64,000 nt of DNA from Umbelopsis ramanniana AG (GCF_025399195.1 NW_026252092.1:452377-516376); one strand, 5' to 3'; positions 12,952-25,314 are shown, counted from the stretch's first letter. Numbers and translations are program-made. The notes: generated by a model not told the origin, from the sequence alone.

Positions 12952-14559
12952 ATGAATCACTACGAACCTTATTCCTCTGTTTCCTTTCATCACAAACTTG
13001 CCACCTCGCCTCATCCATCAACAGCCCATGATCGATTCGCCCATGACTTTACCCTCTTAAAAGGCAACAAGCATGTCACATCAAGGCGATGTGGCCGTCA
13101 CATTTTCTCTCGAAGACGCTTGAGACTAAAACTCACCATTGCAATTATCATATTCCTATTTCTATTCCTCTTTATGTTCGATTTCATTCAACTATATATC
13201 ACCTTTGCTCGTTTCAAGTTACGAAACTCATTGTACGACAGCGGCTGGATGTCATGTAATTCTATTCGCAAAGAACCCACTCTCTTTGTTATTGATACAC
13301 GCCACGTTCAAGTGGTATGGGAGGCGAATTGTGGTTTCGAAGATCAAGACTTATTGGTTACATGGCGAGTCTCTGATAACCCGCTAGACCCTGAATTCGA
13401 TGAATACGGTATCACCAAGACGATCGTTCCCACTGTTCTAGACGAACATCACAAGATCTACAAAGCCATATTGGGCCCATTGCCTATTACTGCCAACTAT
13501 ACCTACAGTATATTATCCTCTCCACAAACCCCGCCTCATAGGCGACGCCTACTTGCACAATACAAGTTCCCCTGGCATTCAAAAGCTGACCATGCTCCAA
13601 CGGCAAAGAACCCAATTCGCTTTGTAGGTATCGCTGACAATCAATTTGGACTCAAGACGTTCACCAAGGTTATTCGAGTCATCGGCCATCGAGGACCATT
13701 TGATTATGTGATTCATGCAGGGGATGCTGTTCAAAACTACCCATCGCTTCAGCAATGGCAAACCGATTTCTTCGATCCCCTTACTAAATACAGTTTGGCT
13801 CAAACTACGCCCATCATCTACGCACATGGAAACCATGACCATGACGAGTCACTGGAATACCATTATACTCGCCACGATAACAAGCAACATTTCCCTTGGT
13901 TTTCCTACACCATTGCGTCGGGAGCAGTCAAAGTGATTGTGTTGGATAGTAATCTGGATTATCTGGATCAGGATAATTGGCTTAAGGCGGAATTGGAATC
14001 CGAAGAATCAAGACTTGCCAAATTTCGAATTGTCGTTGTACATATACCGCCTTTCATGGAATTTTGGGATCCAATTCCGTGGAACCAAGGAGAAAGCGAG
14101 TGGGGCCGATTTGTTCGTGACCGCTTTGTACCACTCTTCGAACAGTATGGTGTTGATCTCGTAATATCTGGCCATCAACATAACTACGAACGAGGAGAAC
14201 GGAATGGCGTTATGTACAGCATCATTGGAGGCGCAGGCGGTGACCTTGACTACGACAGAGTGGATGACTGGAATATGTATCAAAGAACGGAAATCAACTT
14301 CCACTTTGTCACTATTGACATCTTTCAACTGGATGAAACGTACTGGGAACTCAAATGGGAGATGCTTGATGTCAACGGTAAATCACTTGACTCCACATCC
14401 CTACTATCAAAGCCGCCATTGGATCCCATTGTTGCCCCGCCACCGTCATCCTTACTAGACGAGCCAAGGCAGCCGCAGTTGGATGAAAACATAAATCACG
14501 CCTGGGACATAACAGCCGACTTGGGTTGGGACTTGGAATTGGCTGCTGAAAATGAATAA
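12952..14559 (+). CDS. Membrane-anchored calcineurin-like metallophosphoesterase (purple acid phosphatase-like)
   Basis: Intronless gene of 535 residues. A basic N-terminal cytosolic segment (SRRRLRLK) precedes one hydrophobic span at about residues 61-80 (LTIAIIIFLFLFLFMFDFIQ), so the catalytic domain should face the lumen or outside as a type II protein. Metal-site motifs follow in the expected order: GIADNQFG, HAGDAVQN, AHGNHDHDES, VVVHIPPF and ISGHQHNYERG. The first motif has Asp-Asn-Gln where many relatives have DxH. A beta-rich domain before the catalytic part (residues about 110-200) resembles the purple acid phosphatase N-terminal domain. Physiological substrate is unknown. The upstream ATG CGA TGA frame may reduce translation. 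Confidence 0.85.
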   Translation: MNHYEPYSSVSFHHKLATSPHPSTAHDRFAHDFTLLKGNKHVTSRRCGRHIFSRRRLRLKLTIAIIIFLFLFLFMFDFIQLYITFARFKLRNSLYDSGWMSCNSIRKEPTLFVIDTRHVQVVWEANCGFEDQDLLVTWRVSDNPLDPEFDEYGITKTIVPTVLDEHHKIYKAILGPLPITANYTYSILSSPQTPPHRRRLLAQYKFPWHSKADHAPTAKNPIRFVGIADNQFGLKTFTKVIRVIGHRGPFDYVIHAGDAVQNYPSLQQWQTDFFDPLTKYSLAQTTPIIYAHGNHDHDESLEYHYTRHDNKQHFPWFSYTIASGAVKVIVLDSNLDYLDQDNWLKAELESEESRLAKFRIVVVHIPPFMEFWDPIPWNQGESEWGRFVRDRFVPLFEQYGVDLVISGHQHNYERGERNGVMYSIIGGAGGDLDYDRVDDWNMYQRTEINFHFVTIDIFQLDETYWELKWEMLDVNGKSLDSTSLLSKPPLDPIVAPPPSSLLDEPRQPQLDENINHAWDITADLGWDLELAAENE

Positions 14560-14744
14560 CTCCCATTTCATTTCAATTGTAGGCTCATTCATGTAAGAAG
14601 AAGAAGACATACCTAATAAATGTTCAACAGTCTCCCATTTTAGGGATCACAAAAACTCAAATAAAAACCACCATAATATTTTTCTGTTAAAATGCGCAGT
14701 AGACGTCTTGGCTGTCCTACATCTCCTTGTTCCTCTCCACCTCA

Positions 14745-16789
14745 ATGGTAGTTACTCAACCCCACGACAGTCAACTGAAAGTTCTCTGTGAAGTGATCAA
14801 AAAGATCCCTCGCGACCAAGCGAGTCGTCTTCTGGCTAAAGCCCGAGGACTCGACATTGTGGAAGTCGCCTGGGAAGACACGGCCAGGACGAAGAATTCG
14901 GTATATGGCCCCAATATATCTGATTTGACCTTGCTGGTGGCCGAAGTACGCATGCCACTATTTCGGCATCCCAACTTTGCCGATTACTCTTGGGACGTTC
15001 CTATGGACAAAGTAAGTAACCCTCATTGCTTATGTTATGGCTTCCTACGCTAGTTGGAACGAGCATCTGGAGGCGATTAGCTCCGCAGTTAAAACTAATG
15101 TTTACTGACTCTCAATTCAATGTGTTTTAGATCCCGCTTGTGGTTGGTAACGAAAATGGCACCACTCTCAAATCAGTTTCTTTAGCCAACTACTTGAATG
15201 ATATTTCAAAGTATACGGGACTGAAGAAATCACTGTACTGTCCGAAGCGAGACTCTCACGCCTTGGTTTCCGCTCAAAGCTGCTTTTTGCCTGTACCTCC
15301 TAAGCAAACCCCTGCTGTCTACTTTGGAGCCACTCCACCGATTCAGGATCCTACCAAGTTCTATGTTAGTATTTACAATTATCAATCGACAACAACCCAT
15401 TCAGCTGTTCTCGCCATTGTAGCCACCAGCAAAGGTACCAGTGCTCAGCTCTTACTGAAGACTCAGAATGGCGTATTTGCTGGACAAAAACTTTACTTTA
15501 ACAGCAACGGTTCTAAACACGCATTCTTGGCTCAAAGACTGACATACGACAGAATTCTGCGTGGAGAGAAAGATCTTACAAAGCCTATGACCGCTGAAGA
15601 AAGGCAAAATAATGCCATTGTTGTCATACAGGTACCACTGAAGATGTCTGATAATCTACGGTCTTCCCATTTGCTCTCTTCTGCCTCATTCGGATCGTCT
15701 GGGCCAAAAAGTTCTACTACCTCATTCGGAGTGTTTGGGCCGACAAATTCTACTCAACCTCCAATCTACGGACCCCAACATAATTCCCCAAATTGTTTTA
15801 AAGAAGCATCTCCTTTCGCTGCCTTTGGGCAAACCAATACATCATACCAACCCCCACAACAAATCGCTCCGAATAGCCCGTACCCAACCTATCCTGCTAG
15901 CCCCATGGCGCCATTGAGTTCGCCTGCATTTCAACCTTTTGGGTCAAAAAGCAGTTTCAGCCCTTCAAAAAGCTCATTTGGCTTTGGTGCAACACATCCT
16001 CCTAAAGTCTCATTCGGCTTTGGTGCGACACAAAATCAGCAAATAAGCCTACCAAGGGTACAGAATCCGCCTCCTGTAGACATTGAGAATGCTATCATTT
16101 CATTAGCTGAGAGTGAAGGGAAATTCCCAAGTTTAGAGGGAAAACCTTTGGAGCGAGATGAAAGGTACCCTGTTCGTGTCACGATTCAGTGGTATAAGGT
16201 CACCAGCTCCGGAAATGTCAGCACCGAAGTTGTCGACGAAATCCACCAGCAAATGCAGGTAGCAAAATCGCAAGCTGACTTTTGGGGAAGCTTGGTAGTG
16301 GACAAGGCAAGTTGGGAAGTGCAGAACAATCGTCCTACAGAGATCATGCCGACCTCTCCACACCCTATTGTAGGAAAACACCCCGATACAGTATGCGACA
16401 TTTGTCATGTCAACTTTAAAGACAATGAAATCCGCTATCGATGCATGTATTGTCCAGATTGGGATGTTTGCCAAAAGTGCTTCCCCTCTCACAGTCACCC
16501 TTCGAAACACCTGCTAGCAGCCGTAAAAGATTCAACATCACCTGATATTCAGAACAACGTTCGCGTAGCCAACAGAACCAATTTAGTACACAATGTGCAA
16601 TGCTCAACTTGTCGCTTTGCCATTGTGGGCGCTCGCTACGTTTGTGCAGTTTGTAACGAAGGAGTGCCTGGAAAAGCTGCCATCAACCTGTGTGAAAGCT
16701 GTGCTGACAATAGTAGCCACGCTGAAAACAGACATCCGCTTATTCGTGTTTGGCACTCTGAGGATCTGAAGCAGATTGGCCTCGAGTAA
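14745..16789 (+). CDS. Double ZZ-type zinc finger protein with an FG-rich linker
   Basis: Two exons (14745-15011, 15131-16789) encode about 641 residues. The N-terminal ~260 residues (MVVTQPHDSQLKVLCEVIKK onward) match no family I can name. Residues ~266-400 are low-complexity with repeated FG/GF units (SASFGSSG, TSFGVFG, FAAFGQ, FQPFGSK, two copies of SFGFGAT) as in nucleoporins. ZZ finger 1 lies near residues 511-555 (CDICHVNF, RYRCMYCPDWDVCQKCF, SHSHPSKH) and ZZ finger 2 near 579-635 (CSTCRFAIVGARYVCAVC, NLCESCADNS). ZZ fingers bind protein or N-terminal degrons in autophagy receptors and E3 ligases, but no UBA, PB1 or LIR was identified here. Function unknown. Confidence 0.8.
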
Positions 16790-17588
16790 ATCAGCCTATA
16801 CTCATGTTTGTGCGTTTTTATATCCTCTACCTTCATCCATATTTTCAATAGTGTTAGATAGCTAATATGTAGAATAAAATACCCCATAAATAAACAGAAA
16901 CCTTATGGTATGTCGGATCGAGTATCCTGTTTAAATGCAATGTAACTGAGCACATCTGGGTTGCATTTATTGGTGGATGACAAGACCGGATTTTCCCAAA
17001 TGTGTTATTGCCGAAAGATGGTCAGCTATGCCAATATTTTCCAGTGTGAGATAATGTGGAAGTCATTTTCTTTTGGACGTGAACTCTGCGACGTTAACTT
17101 TGCAACACAGAAGTTAGCTACCAATAAATATGGTCAGTATGACGAAGAATAAGAAAATGAACGAGCAAAAAGCCGCTCCTATCCGGCCATGTAGACTGGT
17201 TTGCGATATCGGTAGCAATAGGTACTAGGACCACTTTCCGGCTCTGTGACGGCACACACTACCAACGGTTATTCGGTTTCAATTGGAATATTCCCACAAG
17301 TATCATCAGAATAGCACCCCCACAGCATTGCCTATACATCATATGCGTCCATTTTGATTCTTGATTCCAGCTTCAACGTTGACAGCTATCTAATTCTTTC
17401 AGCTGGCCCATCGCTTGTTCCTTTCGCGTCATGAGCAACAGCCTGGCATAATTTTTTTGTCTCCTTTAAGGCCGTAGTTATATTTTTTTCTTTCCTTCAA
17501 TCCTTTCTTTTCATAAAGTCTTTCCATCAAGTCTTCGCACTCTGATTTAACTCCTTTCCTTCCCTATATTAAAGACGCTGTACATTGA
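16790..17588. other. Intergenic region
   Basis: This 799-bp spacer between two plus-strand genes ends in a CT-rich leader with a TATA-like CTATATTAAAG near 17566 before the transporter ATG. A 63-codon open frame at 16961 has no similarity I recognise. Nothing else was seen. Confidence 0.3.
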
Positions 17589-19469
17589 ATGTCCCAATCC
17601 CAGCAGCATTTCCGATCCTTACCTTATCTCTCAGACACTTCGATGGATATTCAGCAGTCATTACAATCAGGCATATCCGACACCTCGACTTTAGATCAGT
17701 CTATTCATCATGAAAAGGAAGAAGACCCAGAATCCAATCAGACGAGTCTTATGGCATGGTTTGAACTAGCAGCTTTATGTGCTTTGGCATCGTCGTGCTC
17801 CATAATGTGGTTGAGCTTCTCGGTTGTCACGGATGTTTCGGTCGTATGGTTGAATGTCGATATATCTTCGGTCAGCTGGTTAGGAAACGCAACTGCGCTC
17901 ATGTACATTTTTACTAGTCTCATCACTGGGTGGTTTTTCGAAAAATACGGAGTCAAAAACAGTGTATGTAAATTTATTGTGGCCGGCAAAACAAAACATT
18001 GGTCTCATAATTCTTCTCATTCATTTGTACCAGATGCTGGTAGGCGCTCTTTTTAACATGGTTGGCACTTGGGTTAGAGCCATAGCTATTATCTGCCCAG
18101 CCGGAGCTAGATTTCCGGTAGCCATGATAGGACAGGTAATTCTAATTTCGATATGTATCTTTCATTGTTTGTCTGCCCTGTCAACCTTAACTGATGTGCT
18201 TTATTTAGTGCATTGCATCACTGGGGCAACCATTTGTTTATAATATTACTACCAAGTTTGCTTCGGTATGGTTCTCAATTCAACATAGGGGAACAGCCAA
18301 CACTATCCTTAGTATGAAATATTTTCCTTCATTTGAACTAAATGACTCCTTGATATACTAATTTTGTTATGGAGAGTAGCCATTCCGTTTGGCGCAGCAG
18401 TCGCTACGTTGTTGATACCAGTTGTGTGTAAATCGGCAGAAACGTTTCCATACGTGGTATGTGCGACTTTTTAATATGCTATACAATCCACTATGCTTCA
18501 TACTAAAGTTCAGATATTATAGCTGGTGGGCGCTGGTATTTATTCAACCATCGTAACTATACCATTCCTCATTTTGCCCGCCCTACCTAAAAGTCAACCG
18601 TCTGTAACAGCTGGAACAGAACGAACGCCATTCCTGAAAGGTTGCCGTACCTTATTTTCCAGCTTGAATTTCTGGTATCTAATGATCATCTTCTGTATGG
18701 TCATGGGTCTTGAGACTTCGATTCTCACCCTTTTGACACCAATCATGCTTCCGTACGGCTATACGAATAATCAAGCCGGCATAGCTGGTTTTGTCAGACT
18801 ATTCAGTGGATTCGTTGCCGGAACTATCACTGGTCCTCTAATCGACAAGACTGGCCAGCATTTACTCATCCTGCGTCTCTTTGTGCCTCTCTTATGTCTC
18901 ACTTATGTCATGATATACATTCAAAGTAAGATACATTGGCTTTAGGTAAAAGATTTGAAATACCAGACTAAACATCTCTTTTTTTCTTTTTCCACAATAG
19001 TTCTCCCGAATGCCCTTTGGGTTTTCTGTATGGCAAACCTGTTGAACGGCTTATTCACCTTAATGCTGCTCCCTGTTATCTTAGAGCTGGCCATTGAAAG
19101 TAAGATTCAGACGACTGCAAGAATATCACACAGAAATTCTTTCTAACTGTTCCCAACTCTTTCCCCTATTTTTCAGTTACTTACCCTGTCTCTGAATCCC
19201 TCAGTACGTCCGTGCTATGGGCATCGTCTCAAATCATTTCTTTCTTTATTACAATCATTATGGACAAACTTCGCTCGGGCAGCAACACAACACCACCTAA
19301 TAATATGGATAACGCACTGTTGTTTGCTATGATTCTAGCGTGCGTTGGCGGCTTGCCCATTTTGGGATTTAAAGGAAAATTAAGAAGATTAGCTCAAGAC
19401 AAGAAGAACAGTGACCAGATAGCCATAAGAAAATCTGTTCATGATGAAGAACAGCCAAATCACGAATAA
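17589..19469 (+). CDS. Major facilitator superfamily transporter, SLC49 (FLVCR/DIRC2)-like
   Basis: Twelve-helix type MFS transporter of about 484 residues from seven exons (17589-17963, 18034-18135, 18209-18311, ~18377-18456, 18523-18925, 19001-19099, 19177-19469). A ~60-residue polar N-terminus precedes helix 1 (WFELAALCALASSCSIMWLS). Landmarks resembling the FLVCR/DIRC2 group are WLGNATALMYIFTSLITGWF, FEKYGVKNS, MVGTWVRAIAI, CIASLGQPFVYN, KFASVWFS, RGTANTIL and AIPFGAA. The loop 6-7 segment ends in LPKSQPSVTAGTERTPF. Animal members carry haem, choline or vitamin-like cargo; the cargo here is unknown. The acceptor of exon 4 is ambiguous by one codon (18377 or 18380). Confidence 0.85.
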
Positions 19470-19935
19470 ATGCAAAACCATTTATGATCTCCCCCCTTTG
19501 AGCGCATCTGTGCGTTGATCTGTAAGATGAGATAGAAATAAGATAAGGCAAGACTTCAAGCCATATATAAATGTCATAATTCTTTTCAGCAAGCGTACAA
19601 CATGTCAAGTAATCTTGATAGATGACATATATAGAAGACGAAATAGCAAATACATAAAAATACCTATCAACAAGCGTCTGTTGAATTATCAGCGGAGATC
19701 GCCGTTGGAGTTCCTTGTCCTTTGAGAAATATAGAAGATTGGCCAGAAATTTCCAGATCAGACGTAAAGTGAACAGTGATTGGACTATAGCATGAAAGGT
19801 TTAATTTTAATTGGGCGTCTGCAGCAGTCCTTTGGAGAGTCGGAGCGCTTCAAAGCGTACGTCATAAAATTCAGGCTGGCTTAAATAATGTCGACTGCTA
19901 AGTGACACTTGCATCTTTCATTGCTTCGTTAGGAA
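19470..19935. other. Intergenic region upstream of neutral trehalase
   Basis: A 466-bp spacer holding the transporter 3' UTR and the trehalase promoter. A C-run (CCCCCC near 19490) is present, but no confident stress-response element can be assigned. Nothing else was seen. Confidence 0.3.
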
Positions 19936-22720
19936 ATGAATATTTCAGATCAAGATTACGATGTACACGCTCCCGCCAGTACCTATTATACGACAGGTAG
20001 TAACTCGGCAACCTCTGGTGTTGGTCGCAATCGATCGGTGACCACGTTTTCGGTAGGCGTTTATCGATAGCCGTTTCGCATAACTTTGACACAATGACTA
20101 ATTTTTTTTTGACAACCCACTTCAGCGCAAGGCTGCAGAGCCCTCCAGTGGTCCCAAAAACCATGCCCCACGGCGTAGAAGAGCTTCTCACGGTAAGTAA
20201 TGGGCAATTGTCGGTGGAAGCGGGATTATATCAGTATATGGCATCATAGACATGGCTCTAGCTGTATCTTGGTTTAAAAAATTCCTGCTAACTACTGGGT
20301 CATGGCGGGACGGGCGGGAGAAAAATTCAAGTCACAGGTTTGACCAACTAAACTATGTTTATTTTGACAGACCCTAAGAGCAAGGCTCGTAAATTCCTTA
20401 TCGACGTTGCAGAGACACAGCGTACTATTCTAGAGCAGGAGGATACCGATGGCGACTTTCAAATCACCATTAACGATATTGGTCCAAAATCCCTACTTTT
20501 GGGAACGGCCGATTCGGGAGGTTATCGGACTATCGATGTCCGCGGCACCTATATGCTCTCCAACCTACTTCAAGAACTTGCCCTTGCCAATGACTACGGA
20601 CGCAAACATATTGTGCTGGATGAAGCGCGATTGAGTGAAAACCCTGTAGATCGTCTGACCAGAATGATACGGTATCATTTTTGGGATGGCTTGACCCGTC
20701 GTATCGATGCTGATGGCCTGGAAATCATTTGCGCAGATCCCAAGAATCGCTCTGCTAACCACAACCCAAGAATTTATATCCCATGGGATCAAACCGAAGT
20801 TTATGAATATTACAAAAAGACAGCCGCGGCACGGCCACATCTTCATCTGGAGGTCGAACTTCTTCCCCATGATATCACGCCGGAGTACGTCAAAAGCATC
20901 AACGATCGACCTGGTATTTTGGCACTGGCTATGAAGAGAACTGTCGACGCTAAAGGAAACGTCAACTTTGAGGGCGTTCCATTCGTGGTACCCGGCGGCC
21001 GTTTCAACGAAATGTACGGTTGGGATTCATACTTTGAAACACTTGGACTCATCGTAGATGGACGGATAGATTTGGCTCGCGGAATGGTCGATAACTTTTC
21101 CTATGAAATTCTGCATTATGGCAAGATTTTGAATGCCAATCGTTCCTACTATCTCACTCGGTCGCAACCTCCATTTCTAACGGACATGGCCATCAAAGTA
21201 TTTGAGCGTCTTAACCCAGAAAAGGAACAAGAAAACAAGGAATGGCTGACAGAAGCATTCAGAGCTTCCATCAAAGAATATCACACTGTATGGATGTCAG
21301 AGCCTCGCTTGGATCGAAAAACTATGTTGTCAAGATTTTACCCCACTGGCCTAGGTATCCCACCTGAGACAGAAGCCTCTCATTTCGACCATATCATTGA
21401 ACCATTTGCTCTCAAGCATGGAGTCAGCATTGTTGAGTTCGATCAGAAATACAACGATGGAGAAATTAAAGAACCTGAGCTCGACGAATACTTCTTGCAT
21501 GATCGTGCTGTTCGAGAATCCGGTCACGATACTACCTACCGATACGAAAAGAGATGCGCCAATCTTGCAACCATCGATCTTAACTCCTTGTTGTACAAAT
21601 ATGAAATCGATATTGGTGAGACTGTCCGAGATATCTTCCATGGTGAATTTACAGACTACGATGGCGTCAAGCAAGATCCAGAAGTATGGTTCAAGAGAGC
21701 TGCTGAGCGTAAGGAACGAATCGACAAATACTTATGGAACGAGAAGGAGAGTTTGTATTTTGATTACGATACTGTCAAGGAAAAGCAAAGCACCTACGAA
21801 ACTGTAACTGCATTCTGGGCTCTCTGGGCTGGCTGCGCAAGCGATGATCAAGCTGAAAAGTTGACGGAAAACTCACTCAGCAAGTTCGAAGTGACGGGCG
21901 GTCTTGTTTCTGGTACAGAAAGTTCTCGTGGTCTTATCTCACTTGACCGTCCCAATCGACAGTGGGACTTCCCCTTTGGTTGGGCTCCTCATCAAATCAT
22001 GGCATGGCGTGGATTCGTAAACTACGGTAAAATGGAAATTGCTCGACGTCTTGCCTACCGCTGGTTGTACACGTAAGTCTTCCATTTTGGTTTATGACAC
22101 TCTCCAGACAGCACACTGACTTCTTTTTTCTCCACAGCATCACCAAATCATTTGTCGACTTTAATGGTGTCGTTCCGGAAAAGTTTGATGTTGTAAGCTT
22201 AACGCACAAGGTCGAAGTGGAGTATGGTAATGTTGGTGTCGACTTCAAGTTTGTTCCACGAGAAGGTTTTGGATGGATGAATGCTTCATACCAAGTTGGC
22301 TTGAGTTATCTCAACACTCATATGAGACGAGCACTTGGAACGTGCACCAATCCGGATTTGTTCTTCGAAAAGAGTATGGCTCGTCTCAATATTCTCCACA
22401 ATGGTGTAGACGAAATGAGAAGAAGATCCTCCATTCTCGCTGCCAAAAGACTTGCTCGTAGTGGAAGCATCACTGAAGCGTCCGTCACTCGTATCACTAA
22501 TGATAGTGGTCTTGGCGGCGGAGCTGATGGAGCGGTTGATTTTACACATCGGTCATCAGCAGAATTCTTACGTCCTGAACCAGCACAGGCGGATGCACCA
22601 CCTTCAGACCCGCCTATTGCTACACCTACCATTATGCTTCAACAATTTACCTTGGGTGACGAAATATCACCTTTGACTACGCCTGATGCAGAAGTCACCA
22701 TTAACAAGGTGCTGCAATAG
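19936..22720 (+). CDS. NTH1: Neutral (cytosolic, regulated) trehalase, GH37
   Basis: Hydrolyses cytosolic trehalose to glucose. Four exons (19936-20052, 20126-20192, 20371-22072, 22138-22720) give 822 codons. The regulatory N-terminus carries a protein kinase A consensus RRRRAS (Ser60) and an EF-hand-like calcium loop [12 protein letters not shown] (residues 86-97), both hallmarks of fungal neutral trehalases. Trehalase signatures 1 and 2 are present as [15 protein letters not shown] and [12 protein letters not shown]. There is no signal peptide. A ~100-residue Ser/Pro-rich C-terminal tail extends beyond the yeast enzyme. The most likely start is 19936, because the two short upstream exons supply the PKA site in frame. 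Post-translational control by PKA and calcium is inferred from the family. Confidence 0.95.
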
Positions 22721-23063
22721 GTTGAATGCACTTTTCACAAATTTCGTTGGTTTTGAAATACGGTTCCCTTTACTTTTCATCCAATTCGCGGACATCGCTG
22801 TTACTTTTTTTCCTTTTTCTTTAATGTTCATACTCTTTTTTGCTCATTCTTTTTTTTTGTCAAAGAAAACTCTCCCATTCAGTCATGTAATGGTGCCAGC
22901 CATTTTGTAACTCACCCTCAAGCACCCTGGCCTAACCATCCTTTCTTGCATGCACGCACCAATAAAAGATCCCTTCGATATAGAAAATTAAAAAACTGAT
23001 CTGACTATTTATTTTTAATTATGTAAAGCGTAGTATAGAACACTTCCAATGCATGATGGAGCG
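22721..23063. other. Convergent 3' intergenic region
   Basis: A 343-bp spacer between the convergent trehalase and transporter genes, with T-rich tracts and an AATAAA-like signal (CAATAAAAG near 22960). No gene was recognised. Confidence 0.3.
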
Positions 23064-25314
23064 TTACAAAGCGTAACGGAAATCCAATCGGCGATCGCCA
23101 ATACGTCCTTCGACTTCGACTTCGTTTGCTGCCTCGATTGCGTCTAATTTCTGTTGCCTGGCTTTGTTTTCACGCCACAGGAGGAATCTAAGGACGCACA
23201 CCAGGATAATAAACAAGCTGATGAAACCCAGGTTGATGGCGTGGCCTTTGGCTTTACGTGAAATTCGAAGATTAATGCGTTGCAAAACCAAGCATGTTCA
23301 CGGGACGCTTACTTACTGTAATAGGGAGCATCGGTTGAAAGGTATATATTCGAACCAACCAGACCGGCAGAATTGTTGGCCATGACCACCATGGCTGTAG
23401 CCACACTTTTCTTCATGCTTGGAGCAATATTGCCTGTGAGCCATGCATTGGCGACCGGGTTGATGACAAACACACCTGCCACCGCCAGACACACTGCAGC
23501 GTACCGTGCGCTGTTGCCGACAAGCGTAAGCAGTAACACATAGCCTAAGAAGCACACTGAAGCTCCGCCTATAGCATGGAATGCACGGTCGTGTAGTCGG
23601 TCAGATGAATAAGCAATGAGAATGACCACAATAACGGCACAAACATATGGAGGTGCGGACATGAGATTGGCGTCCAGTTTGTTACTGTATCCCATTCCTT
23701 TGACGATGGAGGGGAGGAAACTGTTGAAACGGGTGATGGTTAATCACGAAGGTAAATGATTGAAAATACGCACGCTGAATAGCCTCGATGTCTTACTTGG
23801 AAACTGAAGTGTTGGGAACGCTACCACAGAAGAAGATGACCATGTAGAACCACACCTTCCAGTCCTTGAATGCTTCAAATGCCTCCTTGCGATTGCTTGG
23901 ATTGATGTCTGCAAGACTCTGATGCCCGCTGGGACCCTCAGATTCAAGTCTTTCTACCGCCAGTACTTTTTCTTCGTCTGTTAGCCAGCGGCATGTGGAA
24001 GGTCCAACCGGTAAGTAGAAACTGTAATAATGTAACGAGCGCCATCATTAATATCGAAAGCAGATTGTTATAGGTTTCCTAGTCTCATGTTTCCTCGCTT
24101 TACTTACTATGCTACAAAGGACACAAGAACTGTAGGTATGCCTTCAATCAGAAATAGCCACTGTTACAAGAGGGAGTCGTTATTGAAATTTTTCCGCATA
24201 CGTTTAACCCGCCGGTACTAACCTGCCACCCAGCTAAACCTCCTATCCCCCGCATCTGCAAGATACCATATGCGAGGACACCTAGCAAATCATAATCCGT
24301 TATTATAAAGGTTACATTGAAATCTTTGATCTATGCAAGCGAATATCACCTACCTGCAAATGCATGAGCCGCGGTAGTGCTTCCCCAGAAAACAGCAATT
24401 CTAGTTGCCTATAACGGAACCGTGAGTAACCAACAGATGATGGGCATAAAAAGGATTTGCTTTTCTAACCATCTCATGTTTTTTGTAGAATGTCGTCAAG
24501 AAATATACAACACCTGTTGATCATTGAAGATAATACATCATTATCTTTGTTTTCCAGCGCCTTATCTATGGTTAAAACCACTCTTTTGCCTTACCTGGCT
24601 GTTTGTAAGGAGAAACATATGGTTAGCACTGTACTTATTTGTCACCGATCGCACATATAACAGAGGATAATACATACGAAAAAGCCGGATTCAAAAAACC
24701 CTAAAAGAACGCGCAAGATCAACAGCTGAGCATAGTTTTTGCACGCGGCATGACAACATGCAATTGTTCCCCAAATCGCCATTAACAGTGGCAGCCTAGC
24801 AAGCAAGCGATTTTTAATTCTTGCCCAGATCATGAGTACCACGCGCGCTACCCAACTTACCAGACTTTTGCACTATATCGTTTAAGCATTATGTTGGAGG
24901 GAATTTGAAATGTGAGGAAGCCCACCTGCATACACATTGGATTAATCTGTCTGTCACAATGCAGAGTAGCAGGTTTATCATGCTTACATAAAAAATAGTA
25001 ACAGCGGTATTAAGTTGGTTGCCGGTCATGCCCAGATCTGCTTCAAAGTTGTCCAAGACAGCATTGCCTTTGAACCAGTAGAGCAATCAATACCCTATTT
25101 TTTGTACACATGCCATGAGAGTGAATGCCGCATTCTACTTACCAAGACTTGATCTGTCCAAGGATGAGAACAAGTACATGAATGAAAGAAACGGCAAGAG
25201 TCTTGTGTCGAATTTGCGTACTATTCGACGCTCTTGCTCCTCTGTGAACCGCGGTTCATTGACCACTTCCGTAGTCTTGATGTCTTTCTCGTCTTCGAAC
25301 GATGCTGAGTCCAT
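23064..25314 (-). CDS. MFS transporter, anion:cation symporter (ACS) family
   Basis: Proton-coupled uptake of organic anions; fungal relatives move allantoate, nicotinate, pantothenate or similar vitamins. About twelve exons: 25314-25143 first, a 4-nt exon at 24598-24595, then 24513-24470, 24408-24354, 24281-24223, and last 23251-23064. Landmarks are TRLLPFLSFMYLFSSLDRS, GNAVLDNFEADLGMTGNQL, VGFLTFQIPSNIMLKRY, RVLLGFFESGFF, WGSTTAAHAFAGVLAYGI, GWQWLFLIEGIPTVL, MGYSNKLDANLMSAPPYVCA and NPVANAWLTGNIAPSMKKSV. The PG of the family GFFPG motif can only be read through the 4-nt exon. Substrate cannot be told from sequence. A second member of the family is at 58107-60008. Confidence 0.88.
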
